Origin: Gari tellinella
Taxonomy: Eukaryota; Mollusca; Bivalvia; Cardiida; Psammobiidae
Direction: 5' to 3'
Assembly (NCBI GenBank): GCA_922989275.2
Contig: OV277857.1
Location: forward strand, 43,811,083-43,875,082
Length of the DNA: 64,000 nt
Every line of letters begins with the position of its first letter. Within the stretch, counting starts at the first letter, position 1. The notes below the pieces were generated by a model that saw nothing but the letters and a program-made list of their open reading frames with translations, had not been told where the DNA came from and searched no databases. Made by a program: the position numbers and the translations under genes. This document shows, piece by piece, positions 37,367 through 51,070 of the stretch.

Positions 37367-38300
37367 TATTATTAATTTTATTATTAGTTTAGTTTTATTA
37401 TTAGTTTAGTATTATTATTAGGTATTATTTTTAGTCTTTAGTATTATCATATTATTTTTATTATTGTTATTGTTATTATTATCATATTATTATTGGTTTT
37501 ATTATTATACTTATTCTATAAATTGGCTGGATGCAGTTTCACGTCATACTCAGAATAGGACGAATAACATGCACGTTATAACCTAATTAACATGAATATT
37601 CAATAACAATTTGTTCCTAAACAAACCAACTGATTAGTCCCCATATACTAACAACGCTAATTAATACTAAAACTAATTATCGAAACAAAGACGCGTTTAA
37701 AAGAGTCGGATGAAAGGGTCATCACTTAGCAGAGGCTGCATTGGTATAATTGTTTATTTAGAACGCGTTTTTTTTAAACACGTTAAAATGGTTAGGCCTT
37801 AACCCTTCACGACGCGTTTCTTATTATATGCATATATTTAACGGGTAAATGGATAGGAATAGCGTATTTACCACTGTAAGCCACATTCAGCCTGCTTAAA
37901 AGCACATTGAAAGCAAAGCAGAATACAAATTAAGGCGCATTCGGCTTTGCTATTCATCTGCTTTAAGCTTCAATCTGCTAGTGACGTTCCCCATATACTA
38001 ACAACGCTAATTAATACTAAAACTAATTATCAAAACAAAGACGCGTTTAAAAGAGTCGGATGAAAGGGGTCATCACTTAGCAGAGACGGCACAATTTGGT
38101 ATAATTGTTTATTTAGAACGCGTTTTTTTTAAACACGTTAAAATGGTTAGGCCTTAACCGTTCACGATGCGTTTCTTATGTGCTACGATTTTACCACTGT
38201 AAGCCACATTCAGCCTGCTTAAAAGCACATCGAAAGCAAAGCAGAATACAAATTAAGGCGCATTCGGCTTTGCTATTCATCTGCTTTAAGCTTCAATCTG
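37025..38300. repeat. Monomer 29 (domain B, class Q, 1276 bp)
   Basis: A net one-base deletion with a neighbouring substitution near 37242 turns TGAGATACGG into TGAGGACGG. It shifts the minus-strand open frame onto a longer one (37025-37366). In subrepeat II, C to G at 38145 (AAATGGTTAGG) copies the subrepeat I state. Confidence 0.95.
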
Positions 38301-39577
38301 CTAGTATATAGAAACTATTTTATATATAGACTTTAAACAAGTCTTTGACACAATTTGGCCACCAAACTTGTGTCCCCCTGGGCCCCACCTAAAGCCCACG
38401 TTCAAATTAGGCGGGGAGATTTCAACATCCGAGCGACAAGTCGTGGAGTGGGTGTCTCGCTGAAACCTTACTGAAAAATAAATGGGGTTATTAGCTGCAA
38501 GAAATACATTGACATGAGATACGGTACTGAAAAGAGAGACAAATGATATTGACAAGCCTAAAATCTACAAAGCAAACATTAACGAAACTATACACAAGGA
38601 AAAAACATTTAGAAACTATAACTACTATTGTTATCCTTATCATTATTATTAATTTTATTATTAGTTTAGTTTTATTATTAGTTTAGTATTATTATTAGGT
38701 ATTATTTTTAGTCTTTAGTATTATCATATTATTTTTATTATTGTTATTGTTATTATTATCATATTATTATTGGTTTTATTATTATACTTATTCTATAAAT
38801 TGGCTGGATGCAGTTTCACGTCATACTCAGAATAGGACGAATAACATGCACGTTATAACCTAATTAACATGAATATTCAATAACAATTTGTTCCTAAACA
38901 AACCAACTGATTAGTCCCCATATACTAACAACGCTAATTAATACTAAAACTAATTATCGAAACAAAGACGCGTTTAAAAGAGTCGGATGAAAGGGTCATC
39001 ACTTAGCAGAGGCTGCATTGGTATAATTGTTTATTTAGAACGCGTTTTTTTTAAACACGTTAAAATGGTTAGGCCTTAACCCTTCACGACGCGTTTCTTA
39101 TTATATGCATATATTTAACGGGTAAATGGAAAGGAATAGCGTATTTACCACTGTAAGCCACATTCAGCCTGCTTAAAAGCACATTGAAAGCAAAGCAGAA
39201 TACAAATTAAGGCGCATTCGGCTTTGCTATTCATCTGCTTTAAGCTTCAATCTGCTAGTGACGTTCCCCATATACTAACAACGCTAATTAATACTAAAAC
39301 TAATAATCAAAACAAAGACGCGTTTAAAAGAGTCGGATGAAAGGGGTCATCACTTAGCAGAGACGGCACAATTTGGTATAATTGTTTATTTAGAACGCGT
39401 TTTTTTTAAACACGTTAAAATCGTTAGGCCTTAACCGTTCACGATGCGTTTCTTATGTGCTACGATTTTACCACTGTAAGCCACATTCAGCCTGCTTAAA
39501 AGCACATCGAAAGCAAAGCAGAATACAAATTAAGGCGCATTCGGCTTTGCTATTCATCTGCTTTAAGCTTCAATCTG
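38301..39577. repeat. Monomer 30 (domain B, class Q)
   Basis: Private C at 38507 (AATACATTGAC). GAAAGG variant (A at 39131) and TAATAATC near 39301, as in monomer 27. Confidence 0.95.
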
Positions 39578-40854
39578 CTAGTATATAGAAACTATTTTAT
39601 ATATAGACTTTAAACAAGTCTTTGACACAATTTGGCCACCAAACTTGTGTCCCCCTGGGCCCCACCTAAAGCCCACGTTCAAATTAGGCGGGGAGATTTC
39701 AACATCCGAGCGACAAGTCGTGGAGTGGGTGTCTCGCTGAAACCTTACTGAAAAATAAATGGGGTTATTAGCTGCAAGAAATACATTGACATGAGATACG
39801 GTACTGAAAAGAGAGACAAATGATATTGACAAGCCTAAAATCTACAAAGCAAACATTAACGAAACTATACACAAGGAAAAAACATTTAGAAACTATAACT
39901 ACTATTGTTATCCTTATCATTATTATTAATTTTATTATTAGTTTAGTTTTATTATTAGTTTAGTATTATTATTAGGTATTATTTTTAGTCTTTAGTATTA
40001 TCATATTATTTTTATTATTGTTATTGTTATTATTATCATATTATTATTGGTTTTATTATTATACTTATTCTATAAATTGGCTGGATGCAGTTTCACGTCA
40101 TACTCAGAATAGGACGAATAACATGCACGTTATAACCTAATTAACATGAATATTCAATAACAATTTGTTCCTAAACAAACCAACTGATTAGTCCCCATAT
40201 ACTAACAACGCTAATTAATACTAAAACTAATTATCGAAACAAAGACGCGTTTAAAAGAGTCGGATGAAAGGGTCATCACTTAGCAGAGGCTGCATTGGTA
40301 TAATTGTTTATTTAGAACGCGTTTTTTTTAAACACGTTAAAATGGTTAGGCCTTAACCCTTCACGACGCGTTTCTTATTATATGCATATATTTAACGGGT
40401 AAATGGATAGGAATAGCGTATTTACCACTGTAAGCCACATTCAGCCTGCTTAAAAGCACATTGAAAGCAAAGCAGAATACAAATTATGGCGCATTCGGCT
40501 TTGCTATTCATCTGCTTTAAGCTTCAATCTGCTAGTGACGTTCCCCATATACTAACAACGCTAATTAATACTTAAACTAATTATCAAAACAAAGACGCGT
40601 TTAAAAGAGTCGGATGAAAGGGGTCATCACTTAGCAGAGACGGCACAATTTGGTATAATTGTTTATTTAGAACGCGTTTTTTTTAAACACGTTAAAATCG
40701 TTAGGCCTTAACCGTTCACGATGCGTTTCTTATGTGCTACGATTTTACCACTGTAAGCCACATTCAGCCTGCTTAAAAGCACATCGAAAGCAAAGCAGAA
40801 TACAAATTAAGGCGCATTCGGCTTTGCTATTCATCTGCTTTAAGCTTCAATCTG
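39578..40854. repeat. Monomer 31 (domain B, class P)
   Basis: Shares AATACATTGAC (C at 39784) with monomer 30, so the change spread to an adjacent copy. Confidence 0.95.
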
Positions 40855-42131
40855 CTAGTATATAGAAACTATTTTATATATAGACTTTAAACAAGTCTTT
40901 GACACAATTTGGCCACCAAACTTGTGTCCCCCTGGGCCCCACCTAAAGCCCACGTTCAAATTAGGCGGGGAGATTTCAACATCCGAGCGACAAGTCGTGG
41001 AGTGGGTGTCTCGCTGAAACCTTACTGAAAAATAAATGGGGTTATTAGCTGCAAGAAATAGATTGACATGAGATACGGTACTGAAAAGAGAGACAAATGA
41101 TATTGACAAGCCTAAAATCTACAAAGCAAACATTAACGAAACTATACACAAGGAAAAAACATTTAGAAACTATAACTACTATTGTTATCCTTATCATTAT
41201 TATTAATTTTATTATTAGTTTAGTTTTATTATTAGTTTAGTATTATTATTAGGTATTATTTTTAGTCTTTAGTATTATCATATTATTTTTATTATTGTTA
41301 TTGTTATTATTATCATATTATTATTGGTTTTATTATTATACTTATTCTATAAATTGGCTGGATGCAGTTTCACGTCATACTCAGAATAGGACGAATAACA
41401 TGCACGTTATAACCTAATTAACATGAATATTCAATAACAATTTGTTCCTAAACAAACCAACTGATTAGTCCCCATATACTAACAACGCTAATTAATACTA
41501 AAACTAATTATCGAAACAAAGACGCGTTTAAAAGAGTCGGATGAAAGGGTCATCACTTAGCAGAGGCTGCATTGGTATAATTGTTTATTTAGAACGCGTT
41601 TTTTTTAAACACGTTAAAATGGTTAGGCCTTAACCCTTCACGACGCGTTTCTTATTATATGCATATATTTAACGGGTAAATGGATAGGAATAGCGTATTT
41701 ACCACTGTAAGCCACATTCAGCCTGCTTAAAAGCACATTGAAAGCAAAGCAGAATACAAATTAAGGCGCATTCGGCTTTGCTATTCATCTGCTTTAAGCT
41801 TCAATCTGCTAGTGACGTTCCCCATATACTAACAACGCTAATTAATACTAAAACTAATTATCAAAACAAAGACGCGTTTAAAAGAGTCGGATGAAAGGGG
41901 TCATCACTTAGCAGAGACTGCACAATTTGGTATAATTGTTTATTTAGAACGCGTTTTTTTTAAACACGTTAAAATCGTTAGGCCTTAACCGTTCACGATG
42001 CGTTTCTTATGTGCTACGATTTTACCACTGTAAGCCACATTCAGCCTGCTTAAAAGCACATCGAAAGCAAAGCAGAATACAAATTAAGGCGCATTCGGCT
42101 TTGCTATTCATCTGCTTTAAGCTTCAATCTG
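40855..42131. repeat. Monomer 32 (domain B, class Q)
   Basis: Carries the domain-A state GACTGCAC (T at 41919) while all other markers are B. It is the only B copy that does. Confidence 0.95.
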
Positions 42132-43408
42132 CTAGTATATAGAAACTATTTTATATATAGACTTTAAACAAGTCTTTGACACAATTTGGCCACCAAACTT
42201 GTGTCCCCCTGGGCCCCACCTAAAGCCCACGTTCAAATTAGGCGGGGAGATTTCAACATCCGAGCGACAAGTCGTGGAGTGGGTGTCTCGCTGAAACCTT
42301 ACTGAAAAATAAATGGGGTTATTAGCTGCAAGAAATAGATTGACATGAGATACGGTACTGAAAAGAGAGACAAATGATATTGACAAGCCTAAAATCTACA
42401 AAGCAAACATTAACGAAACTATACACAAGGAAAAAACATTTAGAAACTATAACTACTATTGTTATCCTTATCATTATTATTAATTTTATTATTAGTTTAG
42501 TTTTATTATTAGTTTAGTATTATTATTAGGTATTATTTTTAGTCTTTAGTATTATCATATTATTTTTATTATTGTTATTGTTATTATTATCATATTATTA
42601 TTGGTTTTATTATTATACTTATTCTATAAATTGGCTGGATGCAGTTTCACGTCATACTCAGAATAGGACGAATAACATGCACGTTATAACCTAATTAACA
42701 TGAATATTCAATAACAATTTGTTCCTAAACAAACCAACTGATTAGTCCCCATATACTAACAACGCTAATTAATACTAAAACTAATTATCGAAACAAAGAC
42801 GCGTTTAAAAGAGTCGGATGAAAGGGTCATCACTTAGCAGAGGCTGCATTGGTATAATTGTTTATTTAGAACGCGTTTTTTTTAAACACGTTAAAATGGT
42901 TAGGCCTTAACCCTTCACGACGCGTTTCTTATTATATGCATATATTTAACGGGTAAATGGATAGGAATAGCGTATTTACCACTGTAAGCCACATTCAGCC
43001 TGCTTAAAAGCACATTGAAAGCAAAGCAGAATACAAATTATGGCGCATTCGGCTTTGCTATTCATCTGCTTTAAGCTTCAATCTGCTAGTGACGTTCCCC
43101 ATATACTAACAACGCTAATTAATACTAAAACTAATTATCAAAACAAAGACGCGTTTAAAAGAGTCGGATGAAAGGGGTCATCACTTAGCAGAGACGGCAC
43201 AATTTGGTATAATTGTTTATTTAGAACGCGTTTTTTTTAAACACGTTAAAATCGTTAGGCCTTAACCGTTCACGATGCGTTTCTTATGTGCTACGATTTT
43301 ACCACTGTAAGCCACATTCAGCCTGCTTAAAAGCACATCGAAAGCAAAGCAGAATACAAATTAAGGCGCATTCGGCTTTGCTATTCATCTGCTTTAAGCT
43401 TCAATCTG
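42132..43408. repeat. Monomer 33 (domain B, mixed class R)
   Basis: ATTATGG with TACTAAAACT, as in monomer 26. Confidence 0.95.
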
Positions 43409-44685
43409 CTAGTATATAGAAACTATTTTATATATAGACTTTAAACAAGTCTTTGACACAATTTGGCCACCAAACTTGTGTCCCCCTGGGCCCCACCTAA
43501 AGCCCACGTTCAAATTAGGCGGGGAGATTTCAACATCCGAGCGACAAGTCGTGGAGTGGGTGTCTCGCTGAAACCTTACTGAAAAATAAATGGGGTTATT
43601 AGCTGCAAGAAATAGATTGACATGAGATACGGTACTGAAAAGAGAGACAAATGATATTGACAAGCCTAAAATCTACAAAGCAAACATTAACGAAACTATA
43701 CACAAGGAAAAAACATTTAGAAACTATAACTACTATTGTTATCCTTATCATTATTATTAATTTTATTATTAGTTTAGTTTTATTATTAGTTTAGTATTAT
43801 TATTAGGTATTATTTTTAGTCTTTAGTATTATCATATTATTTTTATTATTGTTATTGTTATTATTATCATATTATTATTGGTTTTATTATTATACTTATT
43901 CTATAAATTGGCTGGATGCAGTTTCACGTCATACTCAGAATAGGACGAATAACATGCACGTTATAACCTAATTAACATGAATATTCAATAACAATTTGTT
44001 CCTAAACAAACCAACTGATTAGTCCCCATATACTAACAACGCTAATTAATACTAAAACTAATTATCGAAACAAAGACGCGTTTAAAAGAGTCGGATGAAA
44101 GGGTCATCACTTAGCAGAGGCTGCATTGGTATAATTGTTTATTTAGAACGCGTTTTTTTTAAACACGTTAAAATGGTTAGGCCTTAACCCTTCACGACGC
44201 GTTTCTTATTATATGCATATATTTAACGGGTAAATGGATAGGAATAGCGTATTTACCACTGTAAGCCACATTCAGCCTGCTTAAAAGCACATTGAAAGCA
44301 AAGCAGAATACAAATTATGGCGCATTCGGCTTTGCTATTCATCTGCTTTAAGCTTCAATCTGCTAGTGACGTTCCCCATATACTAACAACGCTAATTAAT
44401 ACTTAAACTAATTATCAAAACAAAGACGCGTTTAAAAGAGTCGGATGAAAGGGGTCATCACTTAGCAGAGACGGCACAATTTGGTATAATTGTTTATTTA
44501 GAACGCGTTTTTTTTAAACACGTTAAAATCGTTAGGCCTTAACCGTTCACGATGCGTTTCTTATGTGCTACGATTTTACCACTGTAAGCCACATTCAGCC
44601 TGCTTAAAAGCACATCGAAAGCAAAGCAGAATACAAATTAAGGCGCATTCGGCTTTGCTATTCATCTGCTTTAAGCTTCAATCTG
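43409..44685. repeat. Monomer 34 (domain B, class P)
   Basis: No private change seen. Followed directly by a second P copy. Confidence 0.95.
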
Positions 44686-45962
44686 CTAGTATATAGAAAC
44701 TATTTTATATATAGACTTTAAACAAGTCTTTGACACAATTTGGCCACCAAACTTGTGTCCCCCTGGGCCCCACCTAAAGCCCACGTTCAAATTAGGCGGG
44801 GAGATTTCAACATCCGAGCGACAAGTCGTGGAGTGGGTGTCTCGCTGAAACCTTACTGAAAAATAAATGGGGTTATTAGCTGCAAGAAATAGATTGACAT
44901 GAGATACGGTACTGAAAAGAGAGACAAATGATATTGACAAGCCTAAAATCTACAAAGCAAACATTAACGAAACTATACACAAGGAAAAAACATTTAGAAA
45001 CTATAACTACTATTGTTATCCTTATCATTATTATTAATTTTATTATTAGTTTAGTTTTATTATTAGTTTAGTATTATTATTAGGTATTATTTTTAGTCTT
45101 TAGTATTATCATATTATTTTTATTATTGTTATTGTTATTATTATCATATTATTATTGGTTTTATTATTATACTTATTCTATAAATTGGCTGGATGCAGTT
45201 TCACGTCATACTCAGAATAGGACGAATAACATGCACGTTATAACCTAATTAACATGAATATTCAATAACAATTTGTTCCTAAACAAACCAACTGATTAGT
45301 CCCCATATACTAACAACGCTAATTAATACTAAAACTAATTATCGAAACAAAGACGCGTTTAAAAGAGTCGGATGAAAGGGTCATCACTTAGCAGAGGCTG
45401 CATTGGTATAATTGTTTATTTAGAACGCGTTTTTTTTAAACACGTTAAAATGGTTAGGCCTTAACCCTTCACGACGCGTTTCTTATTATATGCATATATT
45501 TAACGGGTAAATGGATAGGAATAGCGTATTTACCACTGTAAGCCACATTCAGCCTGCTTAAAAGCACATTGAAAGCAAAGCAGAATACAAATTATGGCGC
45601 ATTCGGCTTTGCTATTCATCTGCTTTAAGCTTCAATCTGCTAGTGACGTTCCCCATATACTAACAACGCTAATTAATACTTAAACTAATTATCAAAACAA
45701 AGACGCGTTTAAAAGAGTCGGATGAAAGGGGTCATCACTTAGCAGAGACGGCACAATTTGGTATAATTGTTTATTTAGAACGCGTTTTTTTTAAACACGT
45801 TAAAATCGTTAGGCCTTAACCGTTCACGATGCGTTTCTTATGTGCTACGATTTTACCACTGTAAGCCACATTCAGCCTGCTTAAAAGCACATCGAAAGCA
45901 AAGCAGAATACAAATTAAGGCGCATTCGGCTTTGCTATTCATCTGCTTTAAGCTTCAATCTG
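44686..45962. repeat. Monomer 35 (domain B, class P)
   Basis: No private change seen. The P-P pair of monomers 34 and 35 separates the trimer block from the later dimer block. Confidence 0.95.
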
Positions 45963-47239
45963 CTAGTATATAGAAACTATTTTATATATAGACTTTAAAC
46001 AAGTCTTTGACACAATTTGGCCACCAAACTTGTGTCCCCCTGGGCCCCACCTAAAGCCCACGTTCAAATTAGGCGGGGAGATTTCAACATCCGAGCGACA
46101 AGTCGTGGAGTGGGTGTCTCGCTGAAACCTTACTGAAAAATAAATGGGGTTATAAGCTGCAAGAAATACACTGACATGAGATACGGTACTGAAAAGAGAG
46201 ACAAATGATATTGACAAGCCTAAAATCTACAAAGCAAACATTAACGAAACTATACACAAGGAAAAAACATTTAGAAACTATAACTACTATTGTTATCCTT
46301 ATCATTATTATTAATTTTATTATTAGTTTAGTTTTATTATTAGTTTAGTATTATTATTAGGTATTATTTTTAGTCTTTAGTATTATCATATTATTTTTAT
46401 TATTGTTATTGTTATTATTATCATATTATTATTGGTTTTATTATTATACTTATTCTATAAATTGGCTGGATGCAGTTTCACGTCATACTCAGAATAGGAC
46501 GAATAACATGCACGTTATAACCTAATTAACATGAATATTCAATAACAATTTGTTCCTAAACAAACCAACTGATTAGTCCCCATATACTAACAACGCTAAT
46601 TAATACTAAAACTAATTATCGAAACAAAGACGCGTTTAAAAGAGTCGGATGAAAGGGTCATCACTTAGCAGAGGCTGCATTGGTATAATTGTTTATTTAG
46701 AACGCGTTTTTTTTAAACACGTTAAAATGGTTAGGCCTTAACCCTTCACGACGCGTTTCTTATTATATGCATATATTTAACGGGTAAATGGAAAGGAATA
46801 GCGTATTTACCACTGTAAGCCACATTCAGCCTGCTTAAAAGCACATTGAAAGCAAAGCAGAATACAAATTAAGGCGCATTCGGCTTTGCTATTCATCTGC
46901 TTTAAGCTTCAATCTGCTAGTGACGTTCCCCATATACTAACAACGCTAATTAATACTAAAACTAATTATCAAAACAAAGACGCGTTTAAAAGAGTCGGAT
47001 GAAAGGGGTCATCACTTAGCAGAGACGGCACAATTTGGTATAATTGTTTATTTAGAACGCGTTTTTTTTAAACACGTTAAAATCGTTAGGCCTTAACCGT
47101 TCACGATGCGTTTCTTATGTGCTACGATTTTACCACTGTAAGCCACATTCAGCCTGCTTAAAAGCACATCGAAAGCAAAGCAGAATACAAATTAAGGCGC
47201 ATTCGGCTTTGCTATTCATCTGCTTTAAGCTTCAATCTG
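45963..47239. repeat. Monomer 36 (domain B, class Q)
   Basis: Private A at 46154 (TATAAGCTGC), C at 46169 and C at 46171 (AATACACTGAC), extending the change seen in monomers 30 and 31. GAAAGG variant near 46793. Confidence 0.95.
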
Positions 47240-48516
47240 CTAGTATATAGAAACTATTTTATATATAGACTTTAAACAAGTCTTTGACACAATTTGGCCA
47301 CCAAACTTGTGTCCCCCTGGGCCCCACCTAAAGCCCACGTTCAAATTAGGCGGGGAGATTTCAACATCCGAGCGACAAGTCGTGGAGTGGGTGTCTCGCT
47401 GAAACCTTACTGAAAAATAAATGGGGTTATTAGCTGCAAGAAATAGATTGACATGAGATACGGTACTGAAAAGAGAGACAAATGATATTGACAAGCCTAA
47501 AATCTACAAAGCAAACATTAACGAAACTATACACAAGGAAAAAACATTTAGAAACTATAACTACTATTGTTATCCTTATCATTATTATTAATTTTATTAT
47601 TAGTTTAGTTTTATTATTAGTTTAGTATTATTATTAGGTATTATTTTTAGTCTTTAGTATTATCATATTATTTTTATTATTGTTATTGTTATTATTATCA
47701 TATTATTATTGGTTTTATTATTATACTTATTCTATAAATTGGCTGGATGCAGTTTCACGTCATACTCAGAATAGGACGAATAACATGCACGTTATAACCT
47801 AATTAACATGAATATTCAATAACAATTTGTTCCTAAACAAACCAACTGATTAGTCCCCATATACTAACAACGCTAATTAATACTAAAACTAATTATCGAA
47901 ACAAAGACGCGTTTAAAAGAGTCGGATGAAAGGGTCATCACTTAGCAGAGGCTGCATTGGTATAATTGTTTATTTAGAACGCGTTTTTTTTAAACACGTT
48001 AAAATGGTTAGGCCTTAACCCTTCACGACGCGTTTCTTATTATATGCATATATTTAACGGGTAAATGGATAGGAATAGCGTATTTACCACTGTAAGCCAC
48101 ATTCAGCCTGCTTAAAAGCACATTGAAAGCAAAGCAGAATACAAATTATGGCGCATTCGGCTTTGCTATTCATCTGCTTTAAGCTTCAATCTGCTAGTGA
48201 CGTTCCCCATATACTAACAACGCTAATTAATACTTAAACTAATTATCAAAACAAAGACGCGTTTAAAAGAGTCGGATGAAAGGGGTCATCACTTAGCAGA
48301 GACGGCACAATTTGGTATAATTGTTTATTTAGAACGCGTTTTTTTTAAACACGTTAAAATCGTTAGGCCTTAACCGTTCACGATGCGTTTCTTATGTGCT
48401 ACGATTTTACCACTGTAAGCCACATTCAGCCTGCTTAAAAGCACATCGAAAGCAAAGCAGAATACAAATTAAGGCGCATTCGGCTTTGCTATTCATCTGC
48501 TTTAAGCTTCAATCTG
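47240..48516. repeat. Monomer 37 (domain B, class P)
   Basis: Completes the first P/Q dimer of the 45963-56178 block. Confidence 0.95.
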
Positions 48517-49793
48517 CTAGTATATAGAAACTATTTGATATATAGACTTTAAACAAGTCTTTGACACAATTTGGCCACCAAACTTGTGTCCCCCTGGGCC
48601 CCACCTAAAGCCCACGTTCAAATTAGGCGGGGAGATTTCAACATCCGAGCGACAAGTCGTGGAGTGGGTGTCTCGCTGAAACCTTACTGAAAAATAAATG
48701 GGGTTATTAGCTGCAAGAAATAGATTGACATGAGATACGGTACTGAAAAGAGAGACAAATGATATTGACAAGCCTAAAATCTACAAAGCAAACATTAACG
48801 AAACTATACACAAGGAAAAAACATTTAGAAACTATAACTACTATTGTTATCCTTATCATTATTATTAATTTTATTATTAGTTTAGTTTTATTATTAGTTT
48901 AGTATTATTATTAGGTATTATTTTTAGTCTTTAGTATTATCATATTATTTTTATTATTGTTATTGTTATTATTATCATATTATTATTGGTTTTATTATTA
49001 TACTTATTCTATAAATTGGCTGGATGCAGTTTCACGTCATACTCAGAATAGGACGAATAACATGCACGTTATAACCTAATTAACATGAATATTCAATAAC
49101 AATTTGTTCCTAAACAAACCAACTGATTAGTCCCCATATACTAACAACGCTAATTAATACTAAAACTAATTATCGAAACAAAGACGCGTTTAAAAGAGTC
49201 GGATGAAAGGGTCATCACTTAGCAGAGGCTGCATTGGTATAATTGTTTATTTAGAACGCGTTTTTTTTAAACACGTTAAAATGGTTAGGCCTTAACCCTT
49301 CACGACGCGTTTCTTATTATATGCATATATTTAACGGGTAAATGGATAGGAATAGCGTATTTACCACTGTAAGCCACATTCAGCCTGCTTAAAAGCACAT
49401 TGAAAGCAAAGCAGAATACAAATTAAGGCGCATTCGGCTTTGCTATTCATCTGCTTTAAGCTTCAATCTGCTAGTGACGTTCCCCATATACTAACAACGC
49501 TAATTAATACTAAAACTAATTATCAAAACAAAGACGCGTTTAAAAGAGTCGGATGAAAGGGGTCATCACTTAGCAGAGACGGCACAATTTGGTATAATTG
49601 TTTATTTAGAACGCGTTTTTTTTAAACACGTTAAAATCGTTAGGCCTTAACCGTTCACGATGCGTTTCTTATGTGCTACGATTTTACCACTGTAAGCCAC
49701 ATTCAGCCTGCTTAAAAGCACATCGAAAGCAAAGCAGAATACAAATTAAGGCGCATTCGGCTTTGCTATTCATCTGCTATAAGCTTCAATCTG
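48517..49793. repeat. Monomer 38 (domain B, class Q)
   Basis: G at 48537 (CTATTTGATAT) breaks the TATA-like box. A at 49779 (CTGCTATAAGC) lies in the subrepeat II hairpin arm. Confidence 0.95.
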
Positions 49794-51070
49794 CTAGTAT
49801 ATAGAAACTATTTTATATATAGACTTTAAACAAGTCTTTGACACAATTTGGCCACCAAACTTGTGTCCCCCTGGGCCCCACCTAAAGCCCACGTTCAAAT
49901 TAGGCGGGGAGATTTCAACATCCGAGCGACAAGTCGTGGAGTGGGTGTCTCGCTGAAACCTTACTGAAAAATAAATGGGGTTATTAGCTGCAAGAAATAG
50001 ATTGACATGAGATACGGTACTGAAAAGAGAGACAAATGATATTGACAAGCCTAAAATCTACAAAGCAAACATTAACGAAACTATACACAAGGAAAAAACA
50101 TTTAGAAACTATAACTACTATTGTTATCCTTATCATTATTATTAATTTTATTATTAGTTTAGTTTTATTATTAGTTTAGTATTATTATTAGGTATTATTT
50201 TTAGTCTTTAGTATTATCATATTATTTTTATTATTGTTATTGTTATTATTATCATATTATTATTGGTTTTATTATTATACTTATTCTATAAATTGGCTGG
50301 ATGCAGTTTCACGTCATACTCAGAATAGGACGAATAACATGCACGTTATAACCTAATTAACATGAATATTCAATAACAATTTGTTCCTAAACAAACCAAC
50401 TGATTAGTCCCCATATACTAACAACGCTAATTAATACTAAAACTAATTATCGAAACAAAGACGCGTTTAAAAGAGTCGGATGAAAGGGTCATCACTTAGC
50501 AGAGGCTGCATTGGTATAATTGTTTATTTAGAACGCGTTTTTTTTAAACACGTTAAAATGGTTAGGCCTTAACCCTTCACGACGCGTTTCTTATTATATG
50601 CATATATTTAACGGGTAAATGGATAGGAATAGCGTATTTACCACTGTAAGCCACATTCAGCCTGCTTAAAAGCACATTGAAAGCAAAGCAGAATACAAAT
50701 TATGGCGCATTCGGCTTTGCTATTCATCTGCTTTAAGCTTCAATCTGCTAGTGACGTTCCCCATATACTAACAACGCTAATTAATACTTAAACTAATTAT
50801 CAAAACAAAGACGCGTTTAAAAGAGTCGGATGAAAGGGGTCATCACTTAGCAGAGACGGCACAATTTGGTATAATTGTTTATTTAGAACGCGTTTTTTTT
50901 AAACACGTTAAAATCGTTAGGCCTTAACCGTTCACGATGCGTTTCTTATGTGCTACGATTTTACCACTGTAAGCCACATTCAGCCTGCTTAAAAGCACAT
51001 CGAAAGCAAAGCAGAATACAAATTAAGGCGCATTCGGCTTTGCTATTCATCTGCTTTAAGCTTCAATCTG
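49794..51070. repeat. Monomer 39 (domain B, class P)
   Basis: No private change seen. Confidence 0.95.

Larger units (their letters stand above)
30640..42131. repeat. Higher-order repeat: three trimers
   Basis: The GAAAGG variant recurs every third copy (31470, 35301, 39131) in Q copies 24, 27 and 30. Each is followed by a P copy (25, 28, 31) and then an R or Q copy (26, 29, 32). TAATAATC is shared by 27 and 30. The unit is about 3830 bp. Monomer 24 also belongs to the preceding dimer block, so the two patterns overlap. Confidence 0.8.
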
